Positions 1-9,356 of a stretch of 64,000 nucleotides of DNA are shown piece after piece; position 1 is the first letter of the stretch, and each line of letters opens with the position of its first letter. Source of the stretch: Sphingopyxis macrogoltabida (GTDB lineage: Bacteria > Pseudomonadota > Alphaproteobacteria > Sphingomonadales > Sphingomonadaceae); the NCBI RefSeq assembly GCF_001307295.1, contig NZ_CP012700.1, positions 2,483,001-2,547,000 on the forward strand. The letters are read 5' to 3'. Below the pieces are notes generated by a model. The model was not told the DNA's origin. It saw only the letters and a list, made by a program, of their open reading frames with translations, and made no database searches. The translations under genes and the position numbers were made by a program.

Positions 1-23
1 TCAACTCCGGCATGACGAAGGAG
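1..23. repeat. Truncated REP-like repeat at the window edge
   Basis: The first bases (TCAACTCCGGCATGACGAA) look like the right-hand end of the nested inverted repeats seen complete at 3989 and 53719. They have the same CCGG-containing arm ending in TGACGAA. Only the part inside the window can be seen, so the hairpin partner is inferred. Confidence 0.4.
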
Positions 24-75
24 AATGGGCTGACCTTCCCTTGAAATTCCATGCCTCACCACCACATTCGAACCA

Positions 76-1032
76 ATGTTGGGGGACGACGAAATACTGA
101 CCGTTGCGCTTGGCGACAATGCCGCCGGACTGCGTCTGGATCGCGCGCTTGCCGAAGCGCTCCCCGAACTTTCGCGCGAGCGGCTGAAGACGCTGATCAA
201 GGGCGGACGCGTGGCCGATGCGAGCGGCCAGGTGCTGTGGGATCCCTCTGCCAAGGCGGCGGCGCCCGCTACGCTGGAAGTTCGCGTTCCCGCAGCCGCG
301 CCCGCGCACAATGTCGCGCAGGACATGAACTTGGTGATTGCGTTCGAGGACGAACATCTGATCGTCGTCGACAAGCCCGCCGGAATGGTGGTCCACCCCG
401 CTGCGGGCAATCTCGACGGGACGATGGTCAATGCGTTGCTCCATCATTGCGCAGGACAGTTGTCGGGGATCGGCGGCGTCGCCCGGCCCGGAATCGTTCA
501 CCGCATCGACAAGGATACGAGCGGTTTGATCGTCGCCGCAAAGCACGACAAGGCGCACGAAGGGCTGGCAAGGCAGTTCGCCGCGCACAGCATCGATCGC
601 CGCTATCTCGCGCTCGCGACCGGGCGGCCGATGCCCGCGAACGGCACGGTAAACGCCGCGCTCGGCCGGTCGAGCACCAACCGCAAGAAGATGGCGGTGG
701 TCGCCGAAGGGCGCGGCAAACATGCGATTACCCATTACCGGACGATCGAGCCACTGAAAGGGGCGACGCTGGTCGAATGTCGCCTTGAAACGGGGCGCAC
801 GCATCAGGTCCGCGTCCACATGGCGCATATCGACCACCCGCTTGTCGGAGATCCCGTCTACGGCCGCGCCAAAAAGCCGCTGTCGGAGGTGCTGAAAGCC
901 CGGAATTTCGCGCGGCAGGCATTGCACGCGGCCCATTTGGGCTTTATTCATCCGGTGACCGGTAACAGGATCGCGCTCGACAGCGAAATCCCCGCCGATA
1001 TGCGGGAACTGATCGATGCATTGCGCGTTTAA
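76..1032 (+). CDS. rluD: RluA/RluD-family 23S rRNA pseudouridine synthase
   Basis: This enzyme isomerises uridines to pseudouridine in rRNA; the RluD type modifies helix 69 of 23S rRNA. The 318-residue protein has an N-terminal S4-like RNA-binding stretch (about residues 15-75, with the LDRALAEALP and RLKTLIKGG patches). A pseudouridine synthase domain follows with the family signature HRIDKDTSG at 142-150, in which D145 is the expected catalytic aspartate. Length matches the RluD group. The ATG at 76 lies directly before the S4 region and no better ribosome-binding site is seen. It precedes rpoH on the same strand by about 80 bases. RluD rather than RluC/RluA is inferred from S4 plus length. 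Confidence 0.88.
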   Translation: MLGDDEILTVALGDNAAGLRLDRALAEALPELSRERLKTLIKGGRVADASGQVLWDPSAKAAAPATLEVRVPAAAPAHNVAQDMNLVIAFEDEHLIVVDKPAGMVVHPAAGNLDGTMVNALLHHCAGQLSGIGGVARPGIVHRIDKDTSGLIVAAKHDKAHEGLARQFAAHSIDRRYLALATGRPMPANGTVNAALGRSSTNRKKMAVVAEGRGKHAITHYRTIEPLKGATLVECRLETGRTHQVRVHMAHIDHPLVGDPVYGRAKKPLSEVLKARNFARQALHAAHLGFIHPVTGNRIALDSEIPADMRELIDALRV

Positions 1033-1113
1033 GTTTCGAATGAAAATCTATCTCGACCGCCGGACCCAACCGCGGCATATTTCTCCTCTGAAAAATTAGG
1101 GAAGACGCTAACA

Positions 1114-2016
1114 ATGGCTAATAAAAGCAATGTTCCGGCCACGGTGCCCGCGCTCGGCGGTGAGGCGAGCCTGAACCGCTATCTGGCCGAAATCCGCAAA
1201 TTTCCGCTGCTGACGCCCGAGCAGGAATATATGCTCGCAAAGCGTTTCCAGGAGCATGGCGACAATGAAGCTGCCGCGCAGCTCGTCACCTCGCACCTCC
1301 GCCTCGTCGCGAAGATCGCGATGGGATACCGCGGCTATGGCCTGCCGGTCAGCGAACTGATCAGCGAAGGCAACATTGGATTGATGCAGGGCGTGAAGAA
1401 GTTCGACCCCGAACGCGGCTTTCGCCTCGCCACCTATGCGATGTGGTGGATCCGCGCCTCGATCCAGGAATTCATCCTGCGGTCGTGGAGCCTCGTGAAG
1501 ATGGGCACCACCGCCGCGCAGAAAAAGCTGTTCTTCAACCTCCGCCGGATGAAGAACAACCTCGAAGCGTTCGAGGACGGCGACCTGTCGCCCGAGCATG
1601 TCGCGAAGATCGCGACCGACCTCGGCGTGACCGAGGACGAGGTGGTCAGCATGAACCGCCGCATGGCGATGGGCGGCGACACCTCGCTGAACGTCCCGAT
1701 GGGCGAGGATGGCGACAGCCAGTGGCAGGATCTGCTCGGCGACGAAGGTCCGTTGCAGGATGAGCGCGTCGCCGAGGCGCAGGAACGCGACGTCCGACAT
1801 TCGCTGCTCAGCGAAGCGCTCGAAACGCTGAACGAGCGCGAACGCCATATCCTGACCGAACGCCGGCTGACCGACGATCCCAAGACGCTTGAGGATTTGA
1901 GCCAGATTTACGACGTCAGCCGCGAACGCGTGCGCCAGATCGAAGTGCGCGCCTTCGAAAAGCTGCAAAAGGCGATGCTGAAGCTGGCGGGCGACCGCCG
2001 GCTGGTGGGCGCCTGA
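1114..2016 (+). CDS. rpoH: RNA polymerase heat-shock sigma factor RpoH (sigma-32)
   Basis: This is an alternative sigma-70-family factor that directs RNA polymerase to heat-shock and protein-quality-control promoters. The 300-residue protein has region 1.2/2 at about 18-125, including the WWIRASIQEF core-binding and -10 recognition helix. The RpoH box QKKLFFNLR is at 136-144; this motif separates RpoH from housekeeping sigma factors. A region 4 helix-turn-helix with YDVSRERVRQIE is at 260-278. The length is typical. The ATG at 1114 follows GGGAAGACGCTAACA, a plausible ribosome-binding site. Alphaproteobacteria often carry more than one RpoH, so this may not be the only copy. I see no clear autoregulatory promoter in the 81 bases upstream. 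Confidence 0.95.
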   Translation: MANKSNVPATVPALGGEASLNRYLAEIRKFPLLTPEQEYMLAKRFQEHGDNEAAAQLVTSHLRLVAKIAMGYRGYGLPVSELISEGNIGLMQGVKKFDPERGFRLATYAMWWIRASIQEFILRSWSLVKMGTTAAQKKLFFNLRRMKNNLEAFEDGDLSPEHVAKIATDLGVTEDEVVSMNRRMAMGGDTSLNVPMGEDGDSQWQDLLGDEGPLQDERVAEAQERDVRHSLLSEALETLNERERHILTERRLTDDPKTLEDLSQIYDVSRERVRQIEVRAFEKLQKAMLKLAGDRRLVGA

Positions 2017-2069
2017 GCCGGGGCATCGGAGCCACTTGCCAACTATCCGGCAGGGCATAGAGTAAGCGG

Positions 2070-3206
2070 ATGACGCCGCTTGAAGCTCTGACCCTGCTGG
2101 CTGTCGCGGCCGTTCCTTCGTCGCCGCTTCCGGCGGCGACATCGGGTGCCCCGGTGGTGCTCCAGGCCTTCAACGCCCAGTTGCCCTACCGCCCGGCGCC
2201 GGTGCGGATCGGCGATCGCGTCCATCTGGTCTATGAATTGCATCTCACCAATTTTGCCTCGACACCATTAGGCCTCGATGGCCTGACGGTGAGCGATGCG
2301 GTCACCGGCGCGCCGCTGGCGACACTGGCGGGCGACGCGCTGTCGGCGGCGGTAGGCGGGATTTCTGCCGGCAACGGCGATTCCGGCGTCGTTATCGCAC
2401 CGGGCATGCGAGCTATCGTCTATCTCGACATCGCTCTGACCGAAGGCGCGCCGCCAAAATCGCTGAGCCACCGCGCAGCGATCCGTACGAGCGCTGGCGC
2501 AGCGGCAATCGACGCCGGTTCGATCGGCGTCGACGACCGACCGCTGCCGGTGCTCGGCCCGCCCTTGCGCGGCGGCCCGTGGGTCGCGGTCTATGGGCCC
2601 GAAATGGAACGCGGCCACCGCCGCGTCGTCTATGCAACCGCCGGCCGGGCGACGATCCCCGGGCGGTTTGCGATCGACTGGATGAAGGCCGATGCGAACG
2701 GGCGGCTCGATCGCAGCGACGGCAAGTCGCTGGCCGATTCCTACAGCCACGGCAGCGAGGTCCTCGCCGTCGCCGACGCGGTCGTTGCGGCGGTTCGCAA
2801 CGATTTTGCCGAGCCGGTACTGCGCGCCGACCTGCCGAAGGTCGCGATCGGGGATGCGACCGGCAATTATATCGCGCTCGACCTTGGCGACAGCCGCTTC
2901 GCCTTTTACGAACATTTGCAACCGGGCGTCCGGGTCAAGGTCGGCGACCGGGTAAAGCGGGGCGACGTAATCGGCCGCGTCGGGCTGACCGGGCAAGGAT
3001 CGTCACCGCATCTCCATTTCCACGTCGCGTCGAGCCCATCGCCGCTGGGCGCCGAGGGGCTGCCGTTCCTGCTGGACGGCTACCGGACGATCGGCCGCTA
3101 CGCCGCGATCGGGGATCTCGGCAAAGGGCCGTGGCCGCCGGTCACCGCCGCGGGAACGGGCCCCTCATTGCCCCCCAGCAACAGCGTCGTCCGCTTCCCC
3201 GATTGA
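2070..3206 (+). CDS. Secreted M23-family (LytM-like) peptidase
   Basis: This is a predicted periplasmic zinc endopeptidase, or peptidase-like scaffold, acting on peptidoglycan peptides. The 378-residue protein begins with a short hydrophobic secretion signal (about 1-23), then a roughly 130-residue beta-rich N-terminal domain without a recognised family. The C-terminal M23 domain shows RFAIDW at 199-204, YEHLQPG at 280-286 and the HLHFH zinc motif at 314-318. The usual HxxxD first motif is not spaced canonically; H183 (GHRR) may be the ligand, as in related M23 proteins where the His lies further upstream. The next gene, mtgA, also acts on the cell wall and starts 31 bases downstream, so they are probably co-transcribed. 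Confidence 0.82.
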   Translation: MTPLEALTLLAVAAVPSSPLPAATSGAPVVLQAFNAQLPYRPAPVRIGDRVHLVYELHLTNFASTPLGLDGLTVSDAVTGAPLATLAGDALSAAVGGISAGNGDSGVVIAPGMRAIVYLDIALTEGAPPKSLSHRAAIRTSAGAAAIDAGSIGVDDRPLPVLGPPLRGGPWVAVYGPEMERGHRRVVYATAGRATIPGRFAIDWMKADANGRLDRSDGKSLADSYSHGSEVLAVADAVVAAVRNDFAEPVLRADLPKVAIGDATGNYIALDLGDSRFAFYEHLQPGVRVKVGDRVKRGDVIGRVGLTGQGSSPHLHFHVASSPSPLGAEGLPFLLDGYRTIGRYAAIGDLGKGPWPPVTAAGTGPSLPPSNSVVRFPD

Positions 3207-3237
3207 CCATCGCCGCCGCGGCGATAGAGACGATGCG

Positions 3238-3948
3238 ATGAGTCCTGCCTCGCCGAAAGCCAAACGCCGCAAGCTGCCCTGGTATCTGCGGCCGTTCAAA
3301 TGGCTGTTCTGGTTCATCGTCGCCTCGGTCCTATGGGTGCTCGTCTATGCAGTGGTGCCGCCGCCAGTGACCTTCACCATGCTAGCCGACGGCAATGGGA
3401 TCACCAAGGACTGGACCGGCCTGCCCAACATCGACCGCAACATGGTCGCCGCGGCGATCGCGGCCGAGGACGGCAAATTCTGCAGCCATGACGGCTTCGA
3501 CCGCGACGCGATCGAGCAGGCGATCGAGCGCAACGCGAAGGGCAAGCGGATGCGCGGCGGGTCGACGATCAGCCAGCAGACGGCGAAGAATGTCTTCCTG
3601 TGGCAAGGCAGCGGCTGGACGCGTTACGTGCGCAAGGTGCCCGAGGTGTGGTTCACCTTCCTGATCGAAAAAATCTGGGGCAAACGCCGGATCATGGAGG
3701 TGTATCTGAACGTCGCCGAGACGGGGCTTGGAACCTATGGTGTCGAGGCCGGAGCGCAGCGCTATTTCAAACATGGCGCGGCTAAGCTTACCCCGGCAGA
3801 AGCCGCGCGGATCGCTGCGATCCTGCCCCTGCCCAAGAAACGCGAAGCGGTGAGCCCCTCGGGCTTCACCCGCCGCTACGGCAACACGATCCGCGCGCGG
3901 ATCGGCGTCGTGAAGCGCGACGGGCTGGATGCGTGCATCTATAAATAG
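3238..3948 (+). CDS. mtgA: Monofunctional biosynthetic peptidoglycan transglycosylase MtgA
   Basis: It polymerises lipid II into glycan strands at the inner membrane without transpeptidase activity. The 236-residue protein has one N-terminal membrane segment (about 22-41) and then a GT51 glycosyltransferase domain. The family motifs are EDGKFCSHDGFD at 77-88 (E77 is the expected catalytic glutamate) and GGSTISQQ at 107-114, plus the downstream EVYLNVAETG region at 154-163. Length and single-domain layout match MtgA rather than a bifunctional PBP. It follows the M23 peptidase closely and ends in a convergent gap occupied by a REP-like repeat. Confidence 0.95.
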   Translation: MSPASPKAKRRKLPWYLRPFKWLFWFIVASVLWVLVYAVVPPPVTFTMLADGNGITKDWTGLPNIDRNMVAAAIAAEDGKFCSHDGFDRDAIEQAIERNAKGKRMRGGSTISQQTAKNVFLWQGSGWTRYVRKVPEVWFTFLIEKIWGKRRIMEVYLNVAETGLGTYGVEAGAQRYFKHGAAKLTPAEAARIAAILPLPKKREAVSPSGFTRRYGNTIRARIGVVKRDGLDACIYK

Positions 3949-3988
3949 CAGTGCTGGAGTGGGGAGCGGCCATTGCTTCCGACACTTT

Positions 3989-4061
3989 CGTCATCCCGGA
4001 CTTGATCCGGGATCCACTGCGGCGCCGAAGTCGTGGACCCCGGATCAAGTCCGGGGTGACG
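3989..4061. repeat. REP-like nested inverted repeat
   Basis: Outer arms begin CGTCATCCCGG and end CCGGGGTGACG. Each arm is itself a hairpin: CCCGGA-CTTGA-TCCGGG on the left and CCCCGGA-TCAAG-TCCGGGG on the right. The whole element therefore folds either as one large stem or as two short ones. It sits between the convergent genes mtgA and the J-domain gene, a typical place for REP/BIME elements and where a bidirectional terminator would be expected. A related element lies at 53719-53822 and a fragment at 1-23. Confidence 0.75.
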
Positions 4062-4107
4062 AAGGCGAATATTCCCACTCCAAGCCGCTTGCGGATATCT
4101 CCACGCG

Positions 4108-4653
4108 CTAGGCCGGCTTCCAGCTCTTTCGCTCTTCGGCCTGTTTGAGCACCTCGAACGCCGCCTGCCCCGCCGCAAAGCGCTTGGCCGCCTCTTCGTC
4201 GCCCGGCTTGACGTCGGGGTGGCATTCCTTGGCATAGGCGCGCCACGCCTTTTTCGTCGCGTCGAAATCGGCGTCGGGGTCGAGCCCGAGCAGTTCGAGC
4301 GCGCGCATTTCGTCGGCGCTGCGGCCGCCGTCGCCCGACCCGCCCCATGCATAATGCTGGGCGCGGGCATAGCTGCGCGCGCCGCGCGCTTCGTCGGCGG
4401 CGCGTGCCGCGGCATCTTCGGCGCTCAATCCTTCGAAATAGTCCCAGCCGCGATTATATTCGGCGGCGTGCGCCTCGCAGAAATACCAGCGGTCGGGGCT
4501 GTTCGGCGACTTGGGCGCGGGGCAGTTGCCCGGTTCGGCACAGCCATGGCGGTCGCACAGCCGGACCTTCTGCGCCTCGCGCGACGAGCCATAGGGGCGC
4601 CAGCGGGGAAAACCCCAGTCATCGGATCTCTTGGCGCGGCTCATCAACCCCAT
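4108..4653 (-). CDS. J-domain (DnaJ-like) protein with Cys-rich N-terminal region
   Basis: This is a probable Hsp70 (DnaK) co-chaperone. The 181-residue protein has a C-terminal J domain (about 115-175) in which the essential HPD tripeptide is at 145-147. The first 70 residues contain C33, C38, C44, C59 and H62 in a spacing that suggests a small zinc-binding unit, joined to the J domain by an Ala/Arg-rich linker. There is no glycine-phenylalanine region, so it is not DnaJ itself. The start could be residue 1 (4653) or Met4 (4644); no strong ribosome-binding site decides it. The client or partner is unknown. Confidence 0.8.
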   Translation of the reverse strand: MGLMSRAKRSDDWGFPRWRPYGSSREAQKVRLCDRHGCAEPGNCPAPKSPNSPDRWYFCEAHAAEYNRGWDYFEGLSAEDAAARAADEARGARSYARAQHYAWGGSGDGGRSADEMRALELLGLDPDADFDATKKAWRAYAKECHPDVKPGDEEAAKRFAAGQAAFEVLKQAEERKSWKPA

Positions 4654-4698
4654 GTAGCGGCTGGGCGCCGGGATTGCTAGCCGGGCGCCGCCAGAAAC

Positions 4699-5484
4699 CT
4701 AGTCTTTTGCCGCGTAGCCGAAGGCTTTGTGCGCCAGTTTGACCACTGCGGGATCGAGATCGGGCGGCGTCATCGGCACCGCGGCTTCCAGCGCCTCGGC
4801 GACATGGGTCAGCGCGGCGATCCGCGCCGCTTTCTTATTGTTGCCGTCGATCACCTTCCACGGCGCCCAGCGCGTGTCGGTCTGCGCGAACATCTCGTCC
4901 ATCGCGGCGAGATAGTCCTTGCGCCTGGCCCGGTTGCGATAATCTTCGGCGCCGGTTTTCCACCGCTTCCACGGATCGTCGAGCCGGTCGGCGAAACGCT
5001 TGTCCTGTTCTTCCTGCGTGATGTGGATGAACAGCTTGACGAGATTGGTGCGGCTGCCGGTGAGCTGTGCCTCGAACTCGTTGATCTCGTCATAGCCCTT
5101 GCGCCACTCGGCTTCGCTCGCAAAGCCCTCGACACGTTCGACGAGAACCCGCCCGTACCAGCTCCGGTCAAAGATCGATATTTCGCGATTGCCGGGTAGC
5201 CGTTTCCAGAAGCGCCACAGGAAATGGCGTGATTTTTCTTCTTCGGTCGGCGCAGAAATCGGCCATACCTCGAAATAGCGCGGATCGAGCAGCGCGGTCA
5301 GGCGCTTGATGATGCCGCCCTTGCCGCCGGCATCCCAGCCCTCGAACATGATGATGCTGCGCTGGCCATGGGTGATGTGCGCGGCCTGGACGCGTTCGAG
5401 CCGCTCCTGCAGCGCCTTGAGGTCGTCGCCATAGTCGCCGTCATATTTGGCGCCCGATTCATGGTCCGAAAGCGAAATGGTCAT
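4699..5484 (-). CDS. ppk2: Polyphosphate kinase 2 (PPK2)
   Basis: It transfers phosphate between polyphosphate and nucleotides; PPK2 enzymes mostly use polyphosphate to phosphorylate nucleoside mono- or diphosphates. The 261-residue single-domain protein shows Walker A EGWDAGGKGG at 48-57, Walker B-like IFDRSWYGR at 104-112 with D106 and R107, and a basic lid region around DPWKRWKTG. Length fits one-domain PPK2. The class (ADP- or AMP-phosphorylating) cannot be fixed by eye. AGGAAA lies upstream of the ATG. PPK1 and Ppx are encoded about 8 kb away, so polyphosphate is both made and used by products of this region. Confidence 0.93.
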   Translation of the reverse strand: MTISLSDHESGAKYDGDYGDDLKALQERLERVQAAHITHGQRSIIMFEGWDAGGKGGIIKRLTALLDPRYFEVWPISAPTEEEKSRHFLWRFWKRLPGNREISIFDRSWYGRVLVERVEGFASEAEWRKGYDEINEFEAQLTGSRTNLVKLFIHITQEEQDKRFADRLDDPWKRWKTGAEDYRNRARRKDYLAAMDEMFAQTDTRWAPWKVIDGNNKKAARIAALTHVAEALEAAVPMTPPDLDPAVVKLAHKAFGYAAKD

Positions 5485-5568
5485 GCGGCTTTCCTAGACC
5501 ACAGATAGGGCGCTTACCAAGGGGCGGAACGCCATTGTCGTGTTCTGGCACAGCGACCCGCTATTTCC

Positions 5569-6507
5569 TTACTGGTAACCCATCAGCTGCTTGCGCGCCT
5601 GCCAGTCGGCGATCGCTTGCCGATGGCGTTCGATCCGCGTCAACGCCGCCGGAATGGCCTCGCCGCGCAATCCCTGCCGCTGTGCCTCGCCGTACCAGTC
5701 GATCGCGGCATCGAAATCGCCCTGCATTTCGGAACAAAGGCCGAGGTTGAAGGCAAGCGCCGCGGTCGGCACCGCATCGCGGGTCAGCGCGGTCCATGCC
5801 GCGCACGCTCCGGCCTGGTCGCTCTTGGTCTGGCGGATCGCGTTCTTGAACGCCTCGGCCGCCGGCTTGGCCAGCCCCTTGCGATTCTCGTCGACGCGCA
5901 CGTCGAGGACATAGCGGCGCGGCGCAAGGTCGTCGCGGATCGCCTCGACCTGCTTTTTGCGCGTCGCATTGACGAATTGTTCGACCGTCCGCGATGCGCT
6001 GCGGTCGGGGCAATAGGTGATTTCGTCGCGGGCGTTCAGCGGCCGCGAATAGCGCACCGACCCGTCGGCGATCGCCACCAGCCGTACCGTCGTCGCGGCG
6101 GTCGCGATGCGGCGGCGGCAGCGGATTTCGACCTCCACCTCGTTCAGGCATTTCTTCTTGTCGGCGGGATCATATTCGGTGCAGCGGTCGCGCTTTTCGG
6201 TGACGGGCACCTCCTCGACGTTGCTGCGCACCGTGCCGGTCACCAGCGCATCGACCGGCGCCCCCGATTCGGGCGCAACGATCCGGAAGTAGGGGCGCCC
6301 GTCGAACTCGGCGGCGCCAAGCTCAGCCTCCAGCGCCTGCGCGAACACAGCGCCGTCGCGCCCTTCGAACCGCTCGACCGCAAGGCGATAGAGGTCGTTC
6401 GCCTCCGCATTCGCCGGTTCGGCGGCCGCGATCGTCAGCACCTCGGCACCCGCCGGCGCTGCGAGACACAGACAAACAGCCGCCAAGGCTGCACGCGCAT
6501 CGACCAT
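5569..6507 (-). CDS. Secreted protein with C-terminal TPR-like repeat, unknown function
   Basis: I do not recognise a named family. The 312-residue product begins with a clear signal peptide (MVDARAALAAV, then an Ala/Leu-rich stretch to about residue 21). Its middle part has Cys pairs (RCTEYDPADKKKCLNEVEV and CRRR), and the C-terminal 90 residues resemble a TPR unit (ALAFNLGLCSEMQGDFDAAI). The start at 6507 is chosen over the TTG 21 bases upstream because GGGGGAAGGA lies just before this ATG. The layout suggests a periplasmic or lipid-associated stress/secretion-type protein, but nothing in the neighbourhood assigns a role. Confidence 0.6.
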   Translation of the reverse strand: MVDARAALAAVCLCLAAPAGAEVLTIAAAEPANAEANDLYRLAVERFEGRDGAVFAQALEAELGAAEFDGRPYFRIVAPESGAPVDALVTGTVRSNVEEVPVTEKRDRCTEYDPADKKKCLNEVEVEIRCRRRIATAATTVRLVAIADGSVRYSRPLNARDEITYCPDRSASRTVEQFVNATRKKQVEAIRDDLAPRRYVLDVRVDENRKGLAKPAAEAFKNAIRQTKSDQAGACAAWTALTRDAVPTAALAFNLGLCSEMQGDFDAAIDWYGEAQRQGLRGEAIPAALTRIERHRQAIADWQARKQLMGYQ

Positions 6508-6581
6508 GATATTCCTTCCCCCGATCAACCCCGCGACGGGCTATCGCAGCCCGGTACGGCTGTCAAAGCGCGGCCGCCTCT

Positions 6582-7460
6582 TCAGAGCAGGTCGGCGAGC
6601 AAGGCAGCGAGGCGCTCGGGCGCTTCCATCGGGATAAAATGGCTATGCTCGCTCCATTGCTCGTCGCGCACCGCGCCCAGGGCATCGCCAAGGCCGGGCC
6701 AGGTGGGGCTGACCGAGAAGTCGAGCGCGCTTGTCCGTTCGCCCGTCCGGGCGCGGATCACGCTGACCGGTGCCACCATGTCTTCGAGCCAGCGATAGGG
6801 GCTGGTCCGCAGCGCATTCAGATAGACCGACGCCTCGAGTGCTGGCGGGCAGGCCAGGTCGAAGCCTTCGCCTTCCGCGGCGGGCAACAGGCCGAAGCGG
6901 CAATAATCGGCGAGCACCTCCGGCTGCCAATGGGTATAGGGCGGCCGCTGCGCAAAATGGGCGTTCATCGCTTCCCACCCGTCCCAGCGGGCGCGACGGC
7001 GTGCGACGGGATGCCCGGCCGGATCGGGCACGGGCTGCCCCGCCGCCTCGTCATACAGCGCCGGCTCCATGATGACCGGATCGACGAGCACGAGATGACG
7101 GAAGGCCGCGGGGCGGCGCGCGGCAAGGCGGGTAAGGACATAGCCGCCCATGCTGTGGCCACAGCCCACCAGCGGACTTCCGGTCAACCGATCGACCAGC
7201 GGCAGCAGCGCGTCCGAAGTCGCCGCCCAATCGGACAGCGAGGCGGGCTTGGCGCTGCGGCCGTGCCCGAGATGATCGGGGGCGACGACGTGCGTTCCGG
7301 CGGGCAGCGCTGCAACGACCCGATCCCACAACCGGGCGTGAAAGCCGGTCGCGTGAAGCAACAGCAGCGATGCCCGGCCGGGCGAAGGCTCGCCCCATTC
7401 GAACCAGCAGATTTCGCCTTCCGGCGTATCCAGCCGGTGTTCGCGGGGCCCGCCGTCCAC
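6582..7460 (-). CDS. Alpha/beta-hydrolase
   Basis: This is a 292-residue alpha/beta-hydrolase-fold enzyme. It has an oxyanion region LLLHATGFHARLWD near residues 34-46, HLGHGRS at 63-69, and the nucleophile elbow GHSMGG at 101-106 with S103. A late His in SEHSHFIPMEAPERL near the C-terminus completes the presumed triad. The start codon is GTG, three bases after the aspS stop codon, so it is almost certainly co-transcribed with aspS. Substrate is not predictable; esters or lactones are typical for the fold. Confidence 0.82.
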   Translation of the reverse strand: MDGGPREHRLDTPEGEICWFEWGEPSPGRASLLLLHATGFHARLWDRVVAALPAGTHVVAPDHLGHGRSAKPASLSDWAATSDALLPLVDRLTGSPLVGCGHSMGGYVLTRLAARRPAAFRHLVLVDPVIMEPALYDEAAGQPVPDPAGHPVARRRARWDGWEAMNAHFAQRPPYTHWQPEVLADYCRFGLLPAAEGEGFDLACPPALEASVYLNALRTSPYRWLEDMVAPVSVIRARTGERTSALDFSVSPTWPGLGDALGAVRDEQWSEHSHFIPMEAPERLAALLADLL

Positions 7461-7463
7461 GCC

Positions 7464-9254
7464 CTAGCTCTTGGAGCCGTCAACGAGACGGATGCTGAGT
7501 TCCTTGAGCTGCTTTTCGCTGACCGGCGCCGGCGCGCCCATCATCAGGTCTTCGGCCTTCTGGGTCATCGGGAAGACGATCACTTCGCGGATGTTCGGCT
7601 CGTCGGCGAGCAGCATCACGATGCGGTCGACACCCGGTGCCGAACCGCCGTGCGGCGGGGCGCCGAACTTGAAGGCGTTGATCATGCCGCTGAAATTCGC
7701 GTCGACGTCGGCCTGCGAATAGCCGGCAATTTCAAAGGCCTTATACATGATGTCGGGGCGATGGTTGCGGATCGCACCCGACGACAGTTCGACGCCGTTG
7801 CAGACGATGTCATACTGGTAGGCGAGGATATCGAGCGGATCCTTGTTCACCAGCGCGTCCATCTCGCCCTGCGGCATGGAGAAGGGGTTGTGGCTGAAAT
7901 CGATCTTGCCGGTGTCCTCGTCGGTCTCGAACATCGGGAAGTCGACGATCCAGCAGAACTCGAAGCGGCTCTTGTCGATCAGCCCCAGCTGATCAGCAAC
8001 GCGTGTCCGCGCAAGACCGGCGAGCTTGGCCGCCTTTGCTTCGACACCCGCGGCGAAGAAGATGCCGTCGTTCGGGCCCAGACCCATCGCGTCGGCGATC
8101 GCCTTCATGCCCTCCTGGCCATGATTGTTGGCGATCGGGCCGCCGAAGACGCCGTCCTTCTGCGTCGCATAGCCGAGGCCCGGGAAACCTTCCGATTGCG
8201 CCCAGCTATTCATCTCGTCGAAGAATTTGCGGCTCTTCTCGTGCGTTTCGGGGGCGGCGACGGCACGAACGACCTGCCCTTCCTCGACCATCGAGGCGAA
8301 GCGGCCGAAGCCCGATCCTTTAAAGAAATCGCCCACGTCGTGGACGAGCAGCGGGTTGCGGAGATCCGGCTTGTCGCTGCCATATTTCAGCATCGATTCG
8401 CGGTACGGAATGCGCTGGAACGGCATCGGCGACACGGTGCGGCCCTTGCCATCGAAATCGGCGAACTCCTCGAACACGCCGTGCAGCACGGGTTCGATCG
8501 CGTTGAATACGTCATCCTGAGTGACGAAGCTCATCTCGAAATCGAGCTGGTAGAATTCGCCGGGCGACCGGTCGGCGCGCGCGTCCTCGTCGCGGAAGCA
8601 GGGGGCGATCTGGAAATAGCGGTCGAAGCCCGCGACCATCAGCAGCTGCTTGAACATCTGCGGCGCCTGCGGCAGCGCGTAGAATTTGCCCGGGTGGACG
8701 CGGCTGGGGACCAGATAGTCGCGCGCGCCTTCGGGGCTGCTCGCGGTCAGGATCGGCGTCTGGAATTCGGTGAAGCCCTGATCGATCATCCGGCGGCGGA
8801 GCGACGAAATGACGTTCGAGCGCAGCACGATATTCTTGTGCAGCCGCTCGCGGCGGAGATCGAGGAAGCGGTTGGTGAGGCGGATTTCCTCGGGATATTC
8901 GGTTTCGCCGAACACCGGCAGCGGCAAGCGTTCGGCGGCGGACTGCACGGTCACCGCGGTCGGATAGATTTCGATCTCGCCGGTCGCCAGCTTCGGGTTG
9001 AGCGTCTCGGGCGAGCGCCCCGCAACCTTGCCGGTGAAGGTCAGGACGGATTCAGGACCCAACGCATTGACCGTCGGATAGAGATCCGAACCGGTCTCTA
9101 CCACGATCTGGGTGATGCCATAATGGTCGCGAAGATCGACGAAGAGCACATTGGCATGCTCGCGCGTCCGGTGCACCCAGCCCGAAAGACGGACTTCCTC
9201 ACCGACGTTGGCGGCGCGAAGGTCTGCGCAGGTGTGGGTGCGATAGGCGTGCAT
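7464..9254 (-). CDS. aspS: Aspartyl-tRNA synthetase
   Basis: It charges tRNA-Asp (and possibly tRNA-Asn) with aspartate in the cytoplasm. The 596-residue protein begins with the N-terminal OB-fold anticodon-binding domain ([20 protein letters not shown]). The class II catalytic core has motif 2 [19 protein letters not shown] and motif 3 [12 protein letters not shown], separated by the bacterial insertion domain. Size is typical of bacterial AspRS. I place the start at the ATG at 9254 (MHAYRTHT), which aligns with family N-termini, rather than the in-frame TTG 15 bases upstream. A GTG-started hydrolase follows after three bases. Confidence 0.96.
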   Translation of the reverse strand: MHAYRTHTCADLRAANVGEEVRLSGWVHRTREHANVLFVDLRDHYGITQIVVETGSDLYPTVNALGPESVLTFTGKVAGRSPETLNPKLATGEIEIYPTAVTVQSAAERLPLPVFGETEYPEEIRLTNRFLDLRRERLHKNIVLRSNVISSLRRRMIDQGFTEFQTPILTASSPEGARDYLVPSRVHPGKFYALPQAPQMFKQLLMVAGFDRYFQIAPCFRDEDARADRSPGEFYQLDFEMSFVTQDDVFNAIEPVLHGVFEEFADFDGKGRTVSPMPFQRIPYRESMLKYGSDKPDLRNPLLVHDVGDFFKGSGFGRFASMVEEGQVVRAVAAPETHEKSRKFFDEMNSWAQSEGFPGLGYATQKDGVFGGPIANNHGQEGMKAIADAMGLGPNDGIFFAAGVEAKAAKLAGLARTRVADQLGLIDKSRFEFCWIVDFPMFETDEDTGKIDFSHNPFSMPQGEMDALVNKDPLDILAYQYDIVCNGVELSSGAIRNHRPDIMYKAFEIAGYSQADVDANFSGMINAFKFGAPPHGGSAPGVDRIVMLLADEPNIREVIVFPMTQKAEDLMMGAPAPVSEKQLKELSIRLVDGSKS

Positions 9255-9356
9255 TCTTCTGTCTTTCAATGTCCGGGAAGGCGCGCGGAACTACGCGCCG
9301 ATATGGCCGCGCCTAAGGCAGGTCGGCGCGCCATTTGTCAAGGGTGGACGGTCGAT

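Noticed and set aside
1033..1113. Heat-shock or SigE-type promoter before rpoH
   Set aside because: No convincing -35/-10 pair of either class was visible.
2070..3206. Loss of the first zinc ligand in the M23 peptidase
   Set aside because: RFAID lacks the HxxxD His, but related M23 proteins place the His further upstream (H183 is available), so loss cannot be claimed.
6529..6581. Hairpin GGGCT-ATCGC-AGCCC after the hydrolase gene
   Set aside because: A five-base stem without a T run; chance level in GC-rich DNA.
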